Source: Nocardia sp. NBC_00403
GTDB lineage: Bacteria; Actinomycetota; Actinomycetes; Mycobacteriales; Mycobacteriaceae
Direction of reading: 5' to 3'
Assembly: GCF_036046055.1 (NCBI RefSeq)
Contig: NZ_CP107939.1
Span: 6,014,001-6,078,000, forward strand
DNA length: 64,000 nt
Shown: positions 1 to 13,318 of the stretch, in pieces
How the letters are laid out: the number at the start of each line of letters is the position of its first letter
How positions within the stretch are numbered: the first letter of the stretch is position 1
Notes under the pieces: generated by a model
What the model was told of the DNA's origin: nothing
What the model saw: only the letters and a program-made list of their open reading frames with translations
The model's database searches: none
Translations under genes and position numbers: made by a program

Positions 1-227
1 CGCAGAATGAAGAAAGTGAACATTCCGCACACCGCGTACACGATGAACAAACCGGGGCCCGCATTCGCCAGGCGGCTTCCTGCGCCGAGGAAGAGACCCG
101 TGCCGATAACGCCGCCGATGGCGATCATCTGCACTTGGCGTGGTCGGAGGCTCTGGCGGTAGCCGACGTCTTCGGTCCGCAACGAACCTGTCGCTTGCGA
201 GTCTTCACCGGAACGAACTGTGGTCAT
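1..227 (-). CDS. amino-acid permease, N-terminal part (cut by window edge)
   Basis: The minus-strand reading from an ATG at 227 gives a short polar N-terminus, then the stretch [20 protein letters not shown] followed by a second hydrophobic run. This is the start of the first membrane helix in the AAT/APC family of amino-acid permeases (asparagine, proline or GABA permease group). These proteins import amino acids by proton symport across the cytoplasmic membrane. Only about 75 residues lie in the window, so the substrate cannot be assigned. The Shine-Dalgarno sequence is weak. Its 5' end faces the phosphotransferase gene at 763. Confidence 0.8.
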   Translation of the reverse strand, partial: MTTVRSGEDSQATGSLRTEDVGYRQSLRPRQVQMIAIGGVIGTGLFLGAGSRLANAGPGLFIVYAVCGMFTFFIL

Positions 228-762
228 GGTGGGAAGCCCTTCACCCCGAACAATCGGATCGCTCCCGAATGTACCGCTAGTCAACGGACCATTCAACGGG
301 TTCTACAATATGCCGTAAATCTGCCTTCAACACCTCTTTCCCCCCAGAGATGCTCCCTAAACGCCTTCCCGAAGATCCGACTCGACGAATCTCGCCGCTG
401 CACATCGGGCCGTTAGATACGGAATGATCGGTACCCTGGCCTGGGATGACGCCGATCCGACCCATGCGCCGACGCTGCTCCACCGCTATGTCAGCAACAC
501 GACGAAGCTCGAGCAGCATTCGGATCGCGGTCACCTCGGCAGTTCGGGCCCGAGATCGCCGAGTCGCTCCCCGTCCCCCGAGCTCGACACGTGCGCTTCC
601 AATCACCCGAAAGAACCACCGGCCGTCGCGATCACGCCACAATCAGCGAAATTGTTGTCGCACAACCGATCCGAACGCATCGGGTACTGTCCTACGGCAC
701 GTGTTCGTGAACGGGACAGTTGCTCAGGATTTTTCGTCACACCTCGGAATCGAGGTAAACGA
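228..762. other. intergenic region between divergent permease and phosphotransferase genes
   Basis: About 535 bases without a supported gene. Open frames here lack family resemblance and Shine-Dalgarno sequences. The frame of the downstream phosphotransferase stays open back to 424, but the residues before 763 look like translated non-coding DNA. The region should hold both divergent promoters. An inverted repeat at 686-720 is listed separately. Confidence 0.5.
686..720. promoter_or_regulatory. inverted repeat, possible operator or stem-loop
   Basis: ACTGTCC at 686-692 and GGACAGT at 714-720 form a perfect 7-base inverted repeat enclosing a smaller one (GTTCGTGAAC, 703-712). It lies 42 bases upstream of the phosphotransferase start at 763. 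Nested symmetry is typical of repressor operators, but no local regulator points to it and an RNA stem-loop is equally possible. Confidence 0.3.
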
Positions 763-1935
763 ATGAACCACAAACTCTGGTTGCTCGGTCGGGTCGCCAC
801 AGTCGGTGGTCATGTGCTGCGCGAGAAGATCACCCGACCGAAGGCCAGGAGCGTCGGCGATGTCCCCGCCTCAGGTGCCGCGATCACCGCCCAATGGCTG
901 ACGGCTGTTCTGTGTCGCGATGTCGCCGATGCCGAGGTCGTCGCGTTCAGCACCACCAACGGCAGCAGCGGCACGTCCACGCGGGCGGCGATTCGCGTCG
1001 AATACAACGAAGCAGGCACACAGGCCGGTCTGCCGACCGAACTGTTCGCGAAGACCACCACGTCCTTCAGCCAGCGCATGTTGCTCGGTGGCGGAAAAAT
1101 GATCGACGGCGAAACCCGCTTCTTCATGGACTTACGCCCCCAGGTCGAGCTGGAGGCGCCGCTCGGCTATTGGGGCACCTTCGATTCGTCGTCGTGGCGG
1201 TCCATTGTGCTGATGGAAGACGTTGCCGCAACTCGAGGCGCGGTGTTCATCGAGCCGAACGCCCCGATCGCCCGGACCCAGATCGAAGATCTGGTCCGCA
1301 ATCTCGCCCGACTACACGGCACCTTCTGGGAGCATCCGTCGATCGCTACTCTGAAGAACCCCAATGATTTCCTCGCCGCCATCCGGTCCTCGATCGATAT
1401 GAAGGGTCGCTGCGCGGTCGGCATGGAGCGAGCCGAAGCGGTGATACCCGAGACCCTCTACGGTCAGAGCGAACGGTTGTGGGCCGGCGTCGAGCGGGCG
1501 ATCGACATCGCGACCAACGATATGCCGCAGACGTTGCTGCACGGCGACCCACACATCGGACAGACCTACGTGACCAGCGACGGCCGCATGGGATTCGCCG
1601 ACTGGCAGGTGGTGATGCACGGCGGCTGGGCCCATGACTTCGCGTACACCGTCAACTCGGGCTGCGAGCCCGAAGACCGGCGCGCGTGGGACCGTGAACT
1701 ACTCGAGCTCTACCTCGACGAGCTCGCACGCGCCGGCGGCAAAGCGCCGTCCTTCGACGATGCCTGGCTGGCCTATCGGCAGCAGTCCATGTTCGCCTAC
1801 GCGGCCTGGGCATTCACCATCGGCCGAGCGGTGTACCAGCCCAAGATGCAAACGGACGAAACCTGTTTGACGTTGTTGAAGCGAATCGCCACCGCCCTGG
1901 ACGATCACGATTCGCTGGGCGCCCTCGGCGTCTGA
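763..1935 (+). CDS. phosphotransferase-family protein (aminoglycoside/ecdysteroid kinase fold)
   Basis: A 390-residue protein of the APH/choline-kinase-like superfamily. The signature is the Brenner-type catalytic loop HGDPHIGQ near residue 262, followed by FADWQ, where the Asp corresponds to the metal-binding DFG-like Asp. Family members phosphorylate small hydroxylated molecules or act as acyl-carrier-related kinases; the substrate cannot be read from the sequence. The ATG at 763 is chosen because GAGGT lies about 9 bases upstream and family-like sequence begins there. The canonical Asn after HGDxH is Gln here, a variation also seen in ecdysteroid-kinase-like members. It appears monocistronic; the next gene starts 280 bases downstream. 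Confidence 0.75.
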   Translation: MNHKLWLLGRVATVGGHVLREKITRPKARSVGDVPASGAAITAQWLTAVLCRDVADAEVVAFSTTNGSSGTSTRAAIRVEYNEAGTQAGLPTELFAKTTTSFSQRMLLGGGKMIDGETRFFMDLRPQVELEAPLGYWGTFDSSSWRSIVLMEDVAATRGAVFIEPNAPIARTQIEDLVRNLARLHGTFWEHPSIATLKNPNDFLAAIRSSIDMKGRCAVGMERAEAVIPETLYGQSERLWAGVERAIDIATNDMPQTLLHGDPHIGQTYVTSDGRMGFADWQVVMHGGWAHDFAYTVNSGCEPEDRRAWDRELLELYLDELARAGGKAPSFDDAWLAYRQQSMFAYAAWAFTIGRAVYQPKMQTDETCLTLLKRIATALDDHDSLGALGV

Positions 1936-2216
1936 CGAACCGCCGCCCGACTCGGTCATCGGACAGAGCAGTACCCGCCGCCGCCGGGTGCCGCTCTCGA
2001 TCGAGTCGGAACGACAAGTTTCACCGCACACCACACACCGGCCGATCTAGCTGGTCGGACCAATGTTGCCACGCATGGGCGTTCGATATCGAACGTGTCG
2101 CTATACCATCGAGCGGTTCCGGCCGGAACCAGGAACCGCGCTCTCCGGAGCAGCGATTCGGCCCGGAATCGTGCTACACCACCCGCCGTGCACACGAATT
2201 GTCTGGAGTTCCATCC

Positions 2217-3473
2217 TTGAATACGCCGCCCCAGCTCCAAGCCCGATCCTGCCCGGTCTACCACGGCTCACCGACCGATTCCAACGACCCACGAGTGCCG
2301 CTGCACGCGCCGGAATTCGCCGCCGATCCACACCGCGCCTACCGCGAAATGCGCAGCCAATACGGCTCTTTGGCACCGGTGGAACTTGCGCCGGAGGTAC
2401 CCGCCACCTTGGTGATCGGCTACAACACCGCAGTGCGAATCCTCAACGATCCCGAACACTTCCCCGCCGATCCCCGCACCTGGCAGAAAAACATCCCCAC
2501 CGACTGCCCCATCCTCCCACTGCTGGGATGGCGACCACTCGCAAGCAGAAGCACCGGCCTCGACTTCGCACGCTACCGCCAGGCCAGTACCGCAAGCCTC
2601 GACGCGATAGACCTCTACGCGCTCCACGACATCGTGGAAGACATCGCCATCCCGCTGGTCAACACCTTCTGCCAAGACGGCAAAGCCGACCTGATCAGCC
2701 AATACGTGTTCCCGCTCGTGTTCCAGGTCGTCAACACATTGCTCGGCTGCCCCCCGGAAATAGGGCAGCGAGTCGCCGCCGGCACGGCCGCCATCGTCGA
2801 GGGAGTCGATGCCGAAAACGGCAACAAGATACTGTTCGAAGCACTACTGGAACTCGTAGCACTCAAACGAACCGAACCAGCAAACGACATCACCACCGTG
2901 CTACTACAACATCCATCCGAACTCGACGAAATGGAAGTCGTCAACCACGTAGCACAGGTCTACGGCACAGGGATCGAGTTCCTACTGAACCTGATCGTCA
3001 ACACCCTACTGGTGATCCTCACCGACGACCGGTTCGGCGGCAGCGTCATGGGCGGAAACCTCTCCTCCCGCGAAGCCCTCGACGAAGTCTTGTTCAACGA
3101 CCCACCACTGGCCAACCTCCTGATCAGCTACCCACGCCAACCGATCCTCGTCGACGACGTCTGGCTACCCGCCCATCAGCCGGTCGTCATCAGCATGGCC
3201 GCATGCAACAACGACCCCACCATCCGAACCGAAAACCAGGCAGGCAATCGCGCCCACCTGGCATGGGGCATCGGCCCACACGCCTGCCCCGCGCAATCCT
3301 CGGCCTACCTCATCGCGCAAGACGCCATCGACCAACTCCTCGATGCGCTACCCGAGATGCGACCAGACCTCCCGACCGGGGAACCAGTCTGGCGGCCAGG
3401 TCCCTTCCACCGCGCCTTGACCGCCCTACCGGTCGCCTTCCCGCCCTGCCCTCCGTTGAACGTGCACGGCTGA
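2217..3473 (+). CDS. atypical cytochrome P450 lacking a canonical ExxR motif
   Basis: A 418-residue soluble bacterial P450. The haem-ligand loop is AWGIGPHACPAQ, with the proximal Cys at residue 357. The K-helix region reads EALDEVLFNDPP, so the expected ExxR arginine is missing and an aromatic residue takes its place, as I recall for the conservon-type CYP157 group (ExxW). The I-helix shows YGTGIEF instead of AGxxT, so the usual oxygen-activating Thr is also absent. TTG at 2217 is preferred because GGAG sits 8 bases upstream; an earlier in-frame TTG at 2199 has no such site. No conservon genes (sensor kinase, roadblock, GTPase) are adjacent. Function may be non-monooxygenase or depend on a partner. 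It converges on the FHA gene with a 6-base gap. Confidence 0.75.
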   Translation: MNTPPQLQARSCPVYHGSPTDSNDPRVPLHAPEFAADPHRAYREMRSQYGSLAPVELAPEVPATLVIGYNTAVRILNDPEHFPADPRTWQKNIPTDCPILPLLGWRPLASRSTGLDFARYRQASTASLDAIDLYALHDIVEDIAIPLVNTFCQDGKADLISQYVFPLVFQVVNTLLGCPPEIGQRVAAGTAAIVEGVDAENGNKILFEALLELVALKRTEPANDITTVLLQHPSELDEMEVVNHVAQVYGTGIEFLLNLIVNTLLVILTDDRFGGSVMGGNLSSREALDEVLFNDPPLANLLISYPRQPILVDDVWLPAHQPVVISMAACNNDPTIRTENQAGNRAHLAWGIGPHACPAQSSAYLIAQDAIDQLLDALPEMRPDLPTGEPVWRPGPFHRALTALPVAFPPCPPLNVHG

Positions 3474-3479
3474 TCGGCC

Positions 3480-4148
3480 TCACGCGAGTTCGGCGGACAC
3501 CGTGATCGTGGTCCAACCGCCGAGGTGAATACGGTCGCCGCTGCGCAAGGGGACTGCCATCTTGGGTGTGATCAGCTCGTCGCTGCCGTTGAGGCTGGTG
3601 CCGTTGGTGGAACCGAGGTCGGTGATGCTGAGGCCGTCGGCGGCGACGTGGATCATCGCGTGCGCGCGGGAGATGCCGATGTCGGCGGGCGCGAGGCCCA
3701 GATCGATGTCGGGTTCGAGGCCCTGTGAGACGCTACGTTTGCCGATCAGAATATCGCCCTCGCGCAGGGTAATTCGGCGCTCCGGGTAGAACGCGGGGAA
3801 GCCGACCTGATCGGCATCGGGGCCGTCGCGGGCGACCACCCGGTCATAGAAGTCACGATCAGCGGTGATCGTCGCTACCCATGTCACCACTCCAGAGATT
3901 CGGGCGGATGGGGTCGCGGGATCAGATTCGGCAACTCCCGGTTCCGGCCGCGCGGGGGCGGCCGGAACCGGGGCGGGCAGCGCCGAATCATGGCCGCACA
4001 CCTCACAGAATCGGCCACTGATCGGCGCACCGCAGTACGGGCATTCCGTGGTCGGCGCAGGCATGACCGTCGCAGGATCGGCCAGCGGCAAGCCACAGAC
4101 ATCGCAGTAGTCGGTGGCGACGGAGTGATGGCCTTCCGGACAGACCAT
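3480..4148 (-). CDS. FHA-domain protein with two N-terminal zinc-ribbon motifs
   Basis: About 222 residues. The N-terminus carries Cys-pair motifs (CDVCG, then CPYCG and CEVCG within the first 60 residues) like short zinc ribbons. A Pro/Ala-rich linker follows, then an FHA domain with the hallmark phosphothreonine-binding pattern (ILIGKRS, SRAHAMIHV, DLGSTNGTSLNG). FHA domains bind phosphothreonine peptides, so this is a candidate reader or substrate of the nearby PknG, comparable in idea to GarA of mycobacteria. The ATG at 4148 shares its A with the upstream VWA stop (TGATG), which indicates translational coupling; an in-frame GTG lies directly before it. Last gene of the pknG operon. Confidence 0.85.
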   Translation of the reverse strand: MVCPEGHHSVATDYCDVCGLPLADPATVMPAPTTECPYCGAPISGRFCEVCGHDSALPAPVPAAPARPEPGVAESDPATPSARISGVVTWVATITADRDFYDRVVARDGPDADQVGFPAFYPERRITLREGDILIGKRSVSQGLEPDIDLGLAPADIGISRAHAMIHVAADGLSITDLGSTNGTSLNGSDELITPKMAVPLRSGDRIHLGGWTTITVSAELA

Positions 4149-5433
4149 CACGCTTCCTTCCGCACCCGTGCCGTCTTGGTCGAGCGCGCGTCCAGCGCCA
4201 TCTCATCGGCGGCTTCGACTTTGGCGCGCAATCGCACCGTCCCGTTGTGTTCGTCGACCTCCACGACTCCGCGCAACAGCTTGGCCGTCCCCTCATTGCC
4301 GGATTCCGCGGCCAACTGCACCGCTCTGCGCAGCTTCGCCGTCGCGGTGTCCACATCACCGTTCTTGCGGGCGGTCAGCCCCTCTTGGACAACCTGTGCG
4401 AGCTCGGCCTGACCCGTGTAATGCGCTACCCGCCTGCTGATTCGGGCCGACAGCTCCGTTTCGGTGGTCCACACCGCGCGGACGAGCCCTTGACCGACCA
4501 CCTCCGCACCCGCGACCACGCTGATCCTGGCCGCCAGCTTCTCCCGGCCGGGCGCGGCGGGTTCCACCCGCACCTGCACGTGATAGTCCCGGTCCTCCGC
4601 CCCCCACGCCCCGAGCGGGTACTCCCCCACCTGCGCACCGGATTCGGTACGACGCGCAGTCAGGTCCTCGATGGTCGGTGCGACCTGTTTGACGAACTGC
4701 ACCGCCGCGCCCGCAGGCGTCCAGACCCGCAACGTCAGCTCCGGGATCGCCTTGGTCATCGCGGACTGCGTCATGGCGGCGAAGTCGACGGCCAGGTGGG
4801 CCGGGTCGGAGACGATGTCGACAGTCCCGTGCAGCGCCGAGGCGATGGCGCGCAATTCGTCCACCCGCCAGTCGGTTCCGACACCACGGCAGTCGCAGGT
4901 GAACATTCCTTCGGACTGCCGGATCTCGGCGGCGAGCGCCTCGGGCTCCTCATGTTCGTTCTTGCCGTCGGTCAGCAAAATCGCATGCACCAGCGCGCCG
5001 GGATGCATAGTTGCCAGCTGTCGGGTCAGTCCGAGCCAGGTGCCCATCGCGGTGCCGCCGGTGGGCCGCAGTTTATCGAGGTGGCGGCGCGCCGCGGCCC
5101 GGCTCTCCCGGCTTGCGAGCACCGACGGCGTGTCAGTGGGGAACACCAGGCGCGCCATCGAGGTGCCCTGCACGATCGCAAACTTCGCTCCGTCGGGCAA
5201 CACGTCCAACGCCGCAAGCGTGGCTTTGCGCGCTTCGTCGAATTTTCGCGCCGTGCCCATCGACCCGGAACTGTCGATGATGAGGATCTCCACCCGGTCC
5301 GGCGACGGCCCCGCGGCCACGAAATCTGCCCCGGTCTCGATGGTGACGACGGCATCCACCGTGCCCGTCCCTTCGGCCAGATACTCGTTCTGGTCGATCG
5401 CTACCGAAATGCCGTTGCCGTCAACCGAACTCA

Positions 5434-5434
<1 letters not shown>
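4148..5434 (-). CDS. VWA-domain protein of the pknG operon
   Basis: A 428-residue protein with a von Willebrand factor A domain. The MIDAS metal site is complete: DSSGSM in the first third, a conserved Thr in GGTAM, and the Asp of LTDGKNEHEE. The C-terminal part resembles VWA-associated beta domains followed by a helical region. VWA proteins mediate metal-dependent protein contacts, often beside PP2C, FHA and Ser/Thr kinase genes. GTG at 5434 is chosen as start because it overlaps the PP2C stop and has GGAGAAAA upstream; the longer frame back to 5857 only overlaps the phosphatase. No signal peptide is seen, so it is likely cytoplasmic. Confidence 0.85.
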
Positions 5435-10096
<4,662 letters not shown>

Positions 10097-10107
10097 GGTC
10101 GCCGCAC

Positions 10108-11079
10108 TCACTCTGTGTACCGGGGCGCTGGCGGGCCGGGCGACGGGCCGAGTTCGCCGAGTCCGGCGTTGTAGAGGCGCTGCCAGGTGCCATCGGTACG
10201 GAGGCGCTCGAGGACGCCGTTGACGAAGCGGACCAGGTCGGGGTTGCCCTGCGCGATACCGACCGCGTACGCGCCGGTGCCGATCTCCGCCCCGACGACC
10301 TCCAGGTTGCGATCCTGCGCGACCAGTCCGAACAGGATCGGATCGTCGCCGCTGATGGCGTCCACGTTGCCTTGTTGCAGTGCGGCAAGGCAATCGGTCC
10401 AGTTGCCTGCGCCCATGATGGTCGGCCTCTTGGGCAGTCCGAACAGTGGACCGGGCGAGGTGGTGCCGCGGGTGACGCACACGACCTTGTCCGCGAGGTC
10501 GGCAGCGGTCCTGATCCCGGAGTTCTTGGGCACGAGAATCCGCTGCGCCGCACGGTAGTAGACCCCGGAAAAGTCGACATTCCTGCGGCGTTCGCAGGTG
10601 GCCGAGAAGGTGCGCACGACGAGGTCCACCTGTTTGTCGCGCAGTGCCGGGATGCGGTCGGCTGCCGCGACCGAACGCAGCTCGATCTTGTCCGGGTCGC
10701 CGAACAGGTCGCGGGCGATCTCCCGCGCTATATCGATGTCGAAGCCTTCCAGCTGGCCGCTGGTCGGGTTGCGGAAGCCGAACAGATAGGTGTTCTGGTC
10801 CACACCCACCCGCAGGCGGCCGGTCGCGACGATCGCGGCCATCGGCGACCCCGGCGGCATCGCGCCGGGTCTCGGTAGCGGTCCGGGACGCAGGCTCGCC
10901 TCGGGGTTACAGCTGTCGTCGGCCTCTGATCCAGGCGCCGTGGTGATCTCGGTCAGGTCCGGCCGCGGGTTCACCGCCGCCATCCTGGTCGGGTCCGGAA
11001 CCTTCGCACCGGAACCGCATGCGGTCACCAGTGCGCTCATGGCGACCAGCGTCGCGGCCAGCAGCAGCCTCGTGTTCAC
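10108..11079 (-). CDS. glnH: glutamate/aspartate-binding lipoprotein GlnH of the PknG pathway
   Basis: A 323-residue solute-binding protein. The N-terminus is a lipoprotein signal peptide with lipobox LVTAC (Cys21), so it should be anchored outside the cytoplasmic membrane. The mature part is a family 3 amino-acid-binding domain (RLRVGVDQNTYLFGF near residue 90, GFDIDIAREIA). No ABC transporter permease genes are nearby. As in mycobacteria, it probably works as a sensor that presents the bound amino acid to GlnX rather than as a transporter subunit. GTG at 11079 overlaps the glnX stop and has AAGGAG at ideal spacing. Confidence 0.92.
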   Translation of the reverse strand: MNTRLLLAATLVAMSALVTACGSGAKVPDPTRMAAVNPRPDLTEITTAPGSEADDSCNPEASLRPGPLPRPGAMPPGSPMAAIVATGRLRVGVDQNTYLFGFRNPTSGQLEGFDIDIAREIARDLFGDPDKIELRSVAAADRIPALRDKQVDLVVRTFSATCERRRNVDFSGVYYRAAQRILVPKNSGIRTAADLADKVVCVTRGTTSPGPLFGLPKRPTIMGAGNWTDCLAALQQGNVDAISGDDPILFGLVAQDRNLEVVGAEIGTGAYAVGIAQGNPDLVRFVNGVLERLRTDGTWQRLYNAGLGELGPSPGPPAPRYTE

Positions 11080-12362
11080 AGGAACTCCTTCAGCCGCGAC
11101 CACAATCCGACGGCGACAGCGACCGCCGCGAACACCATCAGCAGCAGAGTGCCCGACGGACTGAATGCCAGTGACCCGCCGGCGAAATCGACACCCTTGC
11201 GCAATTCTGTGCGCGCGTCGGCGAGTTCGTTGCGCAGTGCGGCGTCGAGGTCGGCGAATCGCGTTGCCGAGCTCTCGGGCGCGGAACCGATGGCCTGCGC
11301 CACCGCCGCCGGATAGTTGGCTGCCTCGTAGGCGTCCTTCTGGCGAGCGTGCCCGACCTTCCAGCTCGCCAGCGCCCCGGCGGCGGCCGAATCCGAACCG
11401 ATCGTGTTCTCCAGGCGCGCACCGAGCGCGGCGGTGTGTTCGGTGAAATCCGCTTCACCGGCGGTGATATCGCCACGGGTGATCAGCTGTAGCGTCTCGT
11501 CGGTGCGGGCCTGCTGGGCCAGCATCCTGGCCTGCGCCAGCGTCTCGAATCGAGTGCTTGCCCCGGACCTGCCGATGTCCACCCCGCTCGCCGCGACAAG
11601 GACCGCGGCCACCGACCACAGCAGGACGACGGCCGTTGCTCCGGCCGCGGTGGCGAGGCCGAGGTTCATGCGCCGATTGGTCCGCTGCAGCAGCACGTAT
11701 GAGCCGACGCCGCAGGCGGCCGACACCGACAGCAGTAGCGCGATGCTCGTCAGCGGCAGCGCCCCGATGTCGTTCTGGTCGCCTCGCACTGCGGCGAAAC
11801 GGTTCTTGCTGAGTTGTTCGGCATTGGGCAGCAACGAGTTCTGCATCAACATCGATGCCTCGCGCAGGTAGGCGGAGCCGACCGGGAAGCCTTGCCGGTT
11901 GTTGGCGCGAGCGGTCTCGACCAGCCCCGTGTAGGCGGGCAGGTCGGCGGTGATGCGCGCGACGATCGATCGGGTCTGCGCGTCGGAGGCGCCGGTGGTC
12001 GCTTCCGCCAACGCGCCCGCCGCATCGGCGAGCGCCTGCTGATATCGCCCGCGCACCTCCGGCGATTCGATACCGCCGGACAGGAAAGCCGCCGCCGCGG
12101 AGGCGTCGGCGGCCGACAGCGCGACGTACAGACTCTGCGCCGCATAGGCCAGTGGTTCGGTCCGCTCCAGCACGATATCGCGGCGAACTATCTTGTCGCT
12201 CAGCTGATTCGCGGACACGAATCCTGAAAACACACACAGCACAACGGTGACGACCAGCACCGCGCCGATCGCGCCAGGAGTCGTCGTGGCGAAGCGCCGC
12301 AACCACCGTGCCCCGTCGTGTATGGCCTCCGGTAGGCGAACTCCCACACCGCCCCCCTTCAT
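11076..12362 (-). CDS. glnX: membrane signal-transducing protein GlnX
   Basis: A 428-residue membrane protein. Hydrophobic segments lie near residues 25-45, 195-220, 230-260 and at the extreme C-terminus (about 405-423). Between them are two Ala-rich helical extracytoplasmic regions resembling the sensor domains of chemoreceptor-like proteins. In mycobacteria, GlnX relays amino-acid binding by GlnH across the membrane to PknG. The start used is ATG 12362; GTG 12347, with AAGGGGGG just upstream, is an alternative. It is the first gene of the minus-strand operon, so the operon promoter should lie between 12363 and about 12680. Confidence 0.88.
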   Translation of the reverse strand: MKGGGVGVRLPEAIHDGARWLRRFATTTPGAIGAVLVVTVVLCVFSGFVSANQLSDKIVRRDIVLERTEPLAYAAQSLYVALSAADASAAAAFLSGGIESPEVRGRYQQALADAAGALAEATTGASDAQTRSIVARITADLPAYTGLVETARANNRQGFPVGSAYLREASMLMQNSLLPNAEQLSKNRFAAVRGDQNDIGALPLTSIALLLSVSAACGVGSYVLLQRTNRRMNLGLATAAGATAVVLLWSVAAVLVAASGVDIGRSGASTRFETLAQARMLAQQARTDETLQLITRGDITAGEADFTEHTAALGARLENTIGSDSAAAGALASWKVGHARQKDAYEAANYPAAVAQAIGSAPESSATRFADLDAALRNELADARTELRKGVDFAGGSLAFSPSGTLLLMVFAAVAVAVGLWSRLKEFL

Positions 12363-12790
12363 CCACCTGGCGGGTGCCTTCGATCGCGATAGTACGGGAG
12401 TGCTGACAGGTTCACGTTGCGAACGCCGGCCCGTTAGGGCGGCAGGAGAATCAGACGACGCGCCCATAGACCGGCGACTGCTGCTCCATCGCGATGCCCG
12501 ACTGCACGCAAGCAGCTGGAACGGGCTCGCCGGGTGGCGAGCCCTACATCGCAGATCTGGCACTTCGGATCAGGGAACCGACCGCCTGTCCATCCACCTG
12601 CTCGACGCCGCACCGCCACCATACACGGCCGGCACAACGCGGTCCCTACTTCACGCCTTCTTTCCACGAACGCCACCGATAATTAAAAATAATCGAACAC
12701 TCGACTTCCCAAAGATGAAGAACCACGAGGGTGCATTCCCAGTTTAAGCTGGCCTACTGGTTGAGGAGCTGGGCCATAAGGAGGATGCAT
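12363..12790. other. intergenic region between glnX and the type VII secretion pair
   Basis: About 430 bases. The first 300 are G+C-rich and hold no convincing gene. From about 12675 the DNA becomes clearly AT-rich, with a roughly symmetric stretch at 12677-12695 (CGAT, then AT-rich DNA, then ATCG). This marks the left edge of the lower-G+C island that carries the next two genes, and it is a plausible promoter or operator for them. Confidence 0.5.
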
Positions 12791-13318
12791 ATGAGCGAGG
12801 ATGATCCGGGTGGCAGTTCCGATAACCAAAGCTTATGGCTGGACCCCGCAAACTTCCCGGCGGCAAGTAGAGGCGTGGTTCTTGCGTATGATGATATTGC
12901 AGAGATTCCCTCGCAAATGATCTGCATAACTCCGGGCACCGTCGATGTCTTCGGCAATGCAGAAATCCGAGCTGCATGCGCATCATTCCATGATGCATGG
13001 AAATCCGAGATTCAAGTATTGAATTCAGCGCTTCAGAAATTGGTTGGACTGCTCCCGGCGGTTGTTGAGAAATACGAAGACACCGATATCGAGGCGGGCT
13101 TATCTATATCCGGAGCCCCGCCCTTCGATTCCCCGCCTATCGGCTTCCCGCCCTTCGATTTCCCACCTGTCGTCTCCCCACCTGTCGTCTCCCCACCTGT
13201 CGTCTCCCCACCTGTCGACTCCCCACCTGTCGACTCCCCACCTGTCGACTCCCTGACTACCAGCAATCCACCAGACCACGAAGGTCGCTCAACGGACGGA
13301 AACCGAGCAAAGGAATGA
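12791..13318 (+). CDS. small type VII secretion (ESX) substrate-like protein with Pro-rich repeat tail
   Basis: 175 residues. The N-terminal half forms a predicted helical hairpin (NAEIRAACASFHDAWKSE, then a second helix) ending in YEDTD (residues 95-99), which fits the YxxxD/E export signal of type VII substrates. The C-terminal part (about 110-154) consists of nine Pro-Pro-x-x-x units (PPFDS, PPVVS, PPVDS). It resembles the EspC-like or WXG100-like partners that pair with larger effectors. The start is ATG 12791 with AAGGAGG 6 bases upstream; ATG 12785 overlaps that site. Its stop overlaps the ATG of the next gene, so the two are translationally coupled. Base composition is visibly less G+C-rich than the surroundings, suggesting acquisition. 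Confidence 0.75.
   Translation: MSEDDPGGSSDNQSLWLDPANFPAASRGVVLAYDDIAEIPSQMICITPGTVDVFGNAEIRAACASFHDAWKSEIQVLNSALQKLVGLLPAVVEKYEDTDIEAGLSISGAPPFDSPPIGFPPFDFPPVVSPPVVSPPVVSPPVDSPPVDSPPVDSLTTSNPPDHEGRSTDGNRAKE
13118..13252 (+). repeat. 15-base tandem repeat encoding (PPxxx)9
   Basis: Nine consecutive 15-base units. The first three (13118-13162) are degenerate. Units 4-6 read CCACCTGTCGTCTCC and units 7-9 CCACCTGTCGACTCC, with no other difference. The unit is five codons, so gain or loss of copies keeps the frame. The near identity of units 4-9 indicates recent expansion. Confidence 0.95.

Noticed and set aside
2063..3505. 480-codon open frame on the plus strand over the P450 gene
   Set aside because: Arg/Pro-rich translation in another frame of the P450 gene, without domains or a ribosome-binding site.
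12434..12676. 80-codon minus-strand frame in the glnX upstream region
   Set aside because: No ribosome-binding site or recognisable sequence; Arg-rich noise typical of G+C-rich spacer.
13118..13252. Tandem repeats considered as a CRISPR array
   Set aside because: Units are contiguous 15-base coding repeats without spacers, and no cas genes are present.
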